Shown piece after piece: positions 62,325 to 64,000 of a stretch of 64,000 nucleotides of DNA. This DNA is from an uncultured Prevotella sp. (GTDB lineage: Bacteria > Bacteroidota > Bacteroidia > Bacteroidales > Bacteroidaceae). Every line of letters begins with the position of its first letter. Within the stretch, counting starts at the first letter, position 1. The position numbers were made by a program, and so were the translations under genes. The notes beneath the pieces are model-generated. The model was given only the letters and a program-made list of their open reading frames with translations, ran no database searches and was not told where the DNA came from. The stretch is taken from assembly GCA_934204655.1 (NCBI GenBank), contig CAKPZJ010000006.1:1-64000 (forward strand). The letters run 5' to 3'.

Positions 62325-62490
62325 ACACACGGGGGTGTTCCTCGCCATCTCCCCTGGCCTTAAGGGTGTGCTTGCCGCGCGCGTAGCACACACGGGCTTG
62401 CGCATCGTTATCACGGTCCTCATCCCTGCCATCTCCCCGGGGTGGGCAGACATACTTGCAGCGCGTGCGACTCTCTCGGGGTTGCGCAGA
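62308..62490 (+). repeat. Degenerate direct repeats following family B
   Basis: The word CTTGC(A/C)GCGCG recurs at 62308, 62371 and 62455 (spacings 63 and 84 nt), and CCATCTCCCC at 62345 and 62429 (84 nt). All spacings are multiples of 21. Confidence 0.6.
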
Positions 62491-62565
62491 ATTATCTTAG
62501 TTGCAATCACCGTCATCATTAATGTACCAGCAGCCTTTACCAGCACACAGGCAGCCCCTTTCACG

Positions 62566-62594
62566 TTTTACTCTTTTACCTTTTTACTTTTAAA
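62566..62594 (+). repeat. Repeat family C
   Basis: A T-rich tract TTTTACTCTTTTACCTTTTT followed by ACTTTTAAA, matching 33283-33322. It lies just beyond the pnp terminator. Confidence 0.6.
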
Positions 62595-62604
62595 CTTCGG
62601 CCAC

Positions 62605-62644
62605 GAAAAAAGCCGCCACATCCTCTGTAACAGATGTGGCGGCT
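62605..62644 (-). terminator. Intrinsic terminator of pnp
   Basis: Minus-strand AGCCGCCACATC (62633-62644) pairs with GATGTGGCGGCT (62611-62622) and is followed by a run of T (62605-62610). 12-bp perfect stem, 27 nt after the pnp stop. Confidence 0.9.
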
Positions 62645-62671
62645 CTGGTAGTTATACGGATTACTCAGCGA

Positions 62672-64000
62672 TTACTCCTGAGTATCGTTTTCGGCACTGT
62701 TGCCGTGATGGTCGTTGCGGCGGGGCTGACGGGGGCCGTGACCACGGCGGTCGCCCTCGCGGCGCGGACGGCGCTCACGCTCTACATAACCCTCTGGCTT
62801 CTCGAGCAGTACGCGGCGCGACAGCTTGTACTTGCCAGTCTTGGGGTCTATCTCCAGGAGCTTCACCTTAATCTTATCGCCCTCGTGGATGCCAGCCTCC
62901 TCGACTGTCTCCAGACGCTTCCAGTCTATCTCGCTGATGTGCAGCAGTCCATCCTTACCCGGCAGAATCTCAACGAAGCATCCGTAAGGCATGATGGAAC
63001 GCACGGTACCCTCATAGACCTCGCCCACCTCGGGGATGGCTACGATGGCCTTAATCTTGGCCAGTGCGGCATCGATGGCGTCCTTGTTGGGAGCCGAAAC
63101 CTGTACCTTGCCTACGCCGTCGACCTCGTCGATGGTAATAGTGGTATTGGTATCTTCCTGCATCTGCTGGATTATCTTTCCGCCCGGGCCTATTACGGCT
63201 CCGATGAACTCCTTGGGAATCTCAAAGGCCACGATGCGTGGTACCTGAGGCTTCATCTCGGCACGGGGCTCGCTGATGGTCTCCATCATGCAGTTCAGTA
63301 TGTGCTCGCGACCGGCCTTGGCCTGCATCAGGGCCTGCTCCAGTATCTCGAAGCTCAGTCCGTCGCACTTAATATCCATCTGGGTGGCGGTCAAGCCGTC
63401 CTTGGTACCGGTAGTCTTGAAGTCCATATCGCCCAAGTGGTCCTCGTCGCCGAGAATGTCGCTCAGGATGGCATACTTGTCCTCTCCAGGGTTCTTGATA
63501 AGACCCATGGCGATACCCGAGACGGGCTTCTTCATAGGCACGCCGGCATCCATAAGAGCCAGGGTACCTGCACATACGGTAGCCATAGACGATGAGCCGT
63601 TAGACTCCAGTATCTGGCTTACCAGACGTACGGTATAGGGGAAGTCGGCAGGTATCTGATCCTTCAGACCACGCCAAGCCAAGTGGCCATGACCTATCTC
63701 GCGACGGCCGACACCACGCTGGGCCTTGGCCTCGCCAGTAGAGAACGGCGGGAAGTTGTAGTGGAGCAGGAAGCGCTGGTAACCGCGCTGCAGCACGTCG
63801 TCGACCAATTTCTCGTCGAGCTTAGTACCGAGCGTACAGGTAGAGAGCGACATGGTCTCACCACGCTGGAAGATGGCGCTGCCGTGAGGCATGGGCAGGG
63901 GAGAAACTTCGCACCAGATGGGGCGGATATCGGTGGTCTTACGACCATCCAGACGCTTACCCTCGTCCAGGATGCAACGGCGCATGGCGTCGCGCATCAC
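62672..64000 (-). CDS. pnp: Polyribonucleotide nucleotidyltransferase, C-terminal part (cut by window edge)
   Basis: The last 442 codons of PNPase, a phosphorolytic 3'-5' exoribonuclease of the RNA-degradation machinery. The fragment covers the second RNase PH domain (with [19 protein letters not shown] and later [18 protein letters not shown]), the KH domain ([21 protein letters not shown]) and the S1 RNA-binding domain ([20 protein letters not shown]). The C-terminal tail after the S1 domain is Arg/Asp/His-rich and low-complexity. The start codon lies beyond position 64000. Confidence 0.97.
   Translation of the reverse strand: MMRDAMRRCILDEGKRLDGRKTTDIRPIWCEVSPLPMPHGSAIFQRGETMSLSTCTLGTKLDEKLVDDVLQRGYQRFLLHYNFPPFSTGEAKAQRGVGRREIGHGHLAWRGLKDQIPADFPYTVRLVSQILESNGSSSMATVCAGTLALMDAGVPMKKPVSGIAMGLIKNPGEDKYAILSDILGDEDHLGDMDFKTTGTKDGLTATQMDIKCDGLSFEILEQALMQAKAGREHILNCMMETISEPRAEMKPQVPRIVAFEIPKEFIGAVIGPGGKIIQQMQEDTNTTITIDEVDGVGKVQVSAPNKDAIDAALAKIKAIVAIPEVGEVYEGTVRSIMPYGCFVEILPGKDGLLHISEIDWKRLETVEEAGIHEGDKIKVKLLEIDPKTGKYKLSRRVLLEKPEGYVERERRPRREGDRRGHGPRQPRRNDHHGNSAENDTQE

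Noticed and set aside
62300..62480. Possible CRISPR array
   Set aside because: The repeats are degenerate, with unequal spacing (63 and 84 nt), and no cas genes or unique spacers are visible.
62260..62871. 203-codon plus-strand frame ending opposite pnp
   Set aside because: It spans repeat B, the family C tract and the pnp terminator, so it is not a gene.

Overview
The window is chromosomal DNA of a Bacteroidales bacterium, most likely a Prevotellaceae- or Muribaculaceae-like gut or oral anaerobe; the genus cannot be fixed from sequence alone. The evidence is: repeated Bacteroidetes-type promoters (TTTG, 19-20 nt, TAnnTTTG) before tRNA, gpmI, gyrB, dgt and others; Bacteroidales-restricted families (DUF4838, DUF3109, DUF4292, DUF1573); a paired acyltransferase locus resembling glycine-lipid synthesis; a complete dcw cluster with meso-diaminopimelate-type MurE; and many secreted glycoside hydrolases.

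Layout. 1-105: displaced 3' half of a tRNA-Arg(CCT), probably the attachment site of an integrated element lying to the left. 181-5320: minus-strand operon DUF4838 protein, CE2-like esterase, GH20 hexosaminidase. 5340-6633: tRNA-Pro and a GH10 xylanase. 6634-7849: gene-free repeat island. 7850-10800: gpmI, ung, DUF3109. 10823-14870: gyrB, then an operon of a secreted GH78-like protein without catalytic domain and an AraC regulator. 15324-16619: tRNA-Glu and rpsT from one promoter, and recO. 16649-32913: one 16-kb minus-strand division and wall cluster, mraZ-rsmH-ftsL-PBP-murE-mraY-murD-ftsW-murG-murC-ftsQ-ftsA-ftsZ-yqeY, with a three-repeat MraZ operator at its head. 33485-35311: paired acyltransferases. 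35643-36893: serpin lipoprotein with a leader ORF. 36989-43181: dgt facing dut, followed by TPR protein, DUF4292 lipoprotein and an EnvC-like factor. 43251-49416: AraC regulator divergent from a TolC/EmrA/EmrB-type efflux system, then a CDF cation transporter. 49540-61800: minus-strand CAZyme block (GH3, GH28, GH28; tatA, GH29; GH3, GH29, DUF1573) with no SusC/SusD pair inside. 62605-64000: 3' part of pnp.

Housekeeping genes are tightly packed with 1-4 nt overlaps. Gene-free gaps (6.6-7.8, 14.9-15.3, 33.0-33.4, 55.0, 61.9-62.6 kb) share three dispersed repeat families, and many of these repeats show a 21-nt period or a multiple of it. The carbohydrate genes suggest growth on plant cell-wall and fucosylated or N-acetylhexosamine-containing glycans. 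The most unusual items are the MraZ operator array, the repeat families with 21-nt periodicity, the catalytic-domain-less GH78-like protein paired with AraC, an internally shortened serpin behind a 42-codon leader ORF, and two beta-helix GH28-like proteins lacking part of the usual catalytic motif set.
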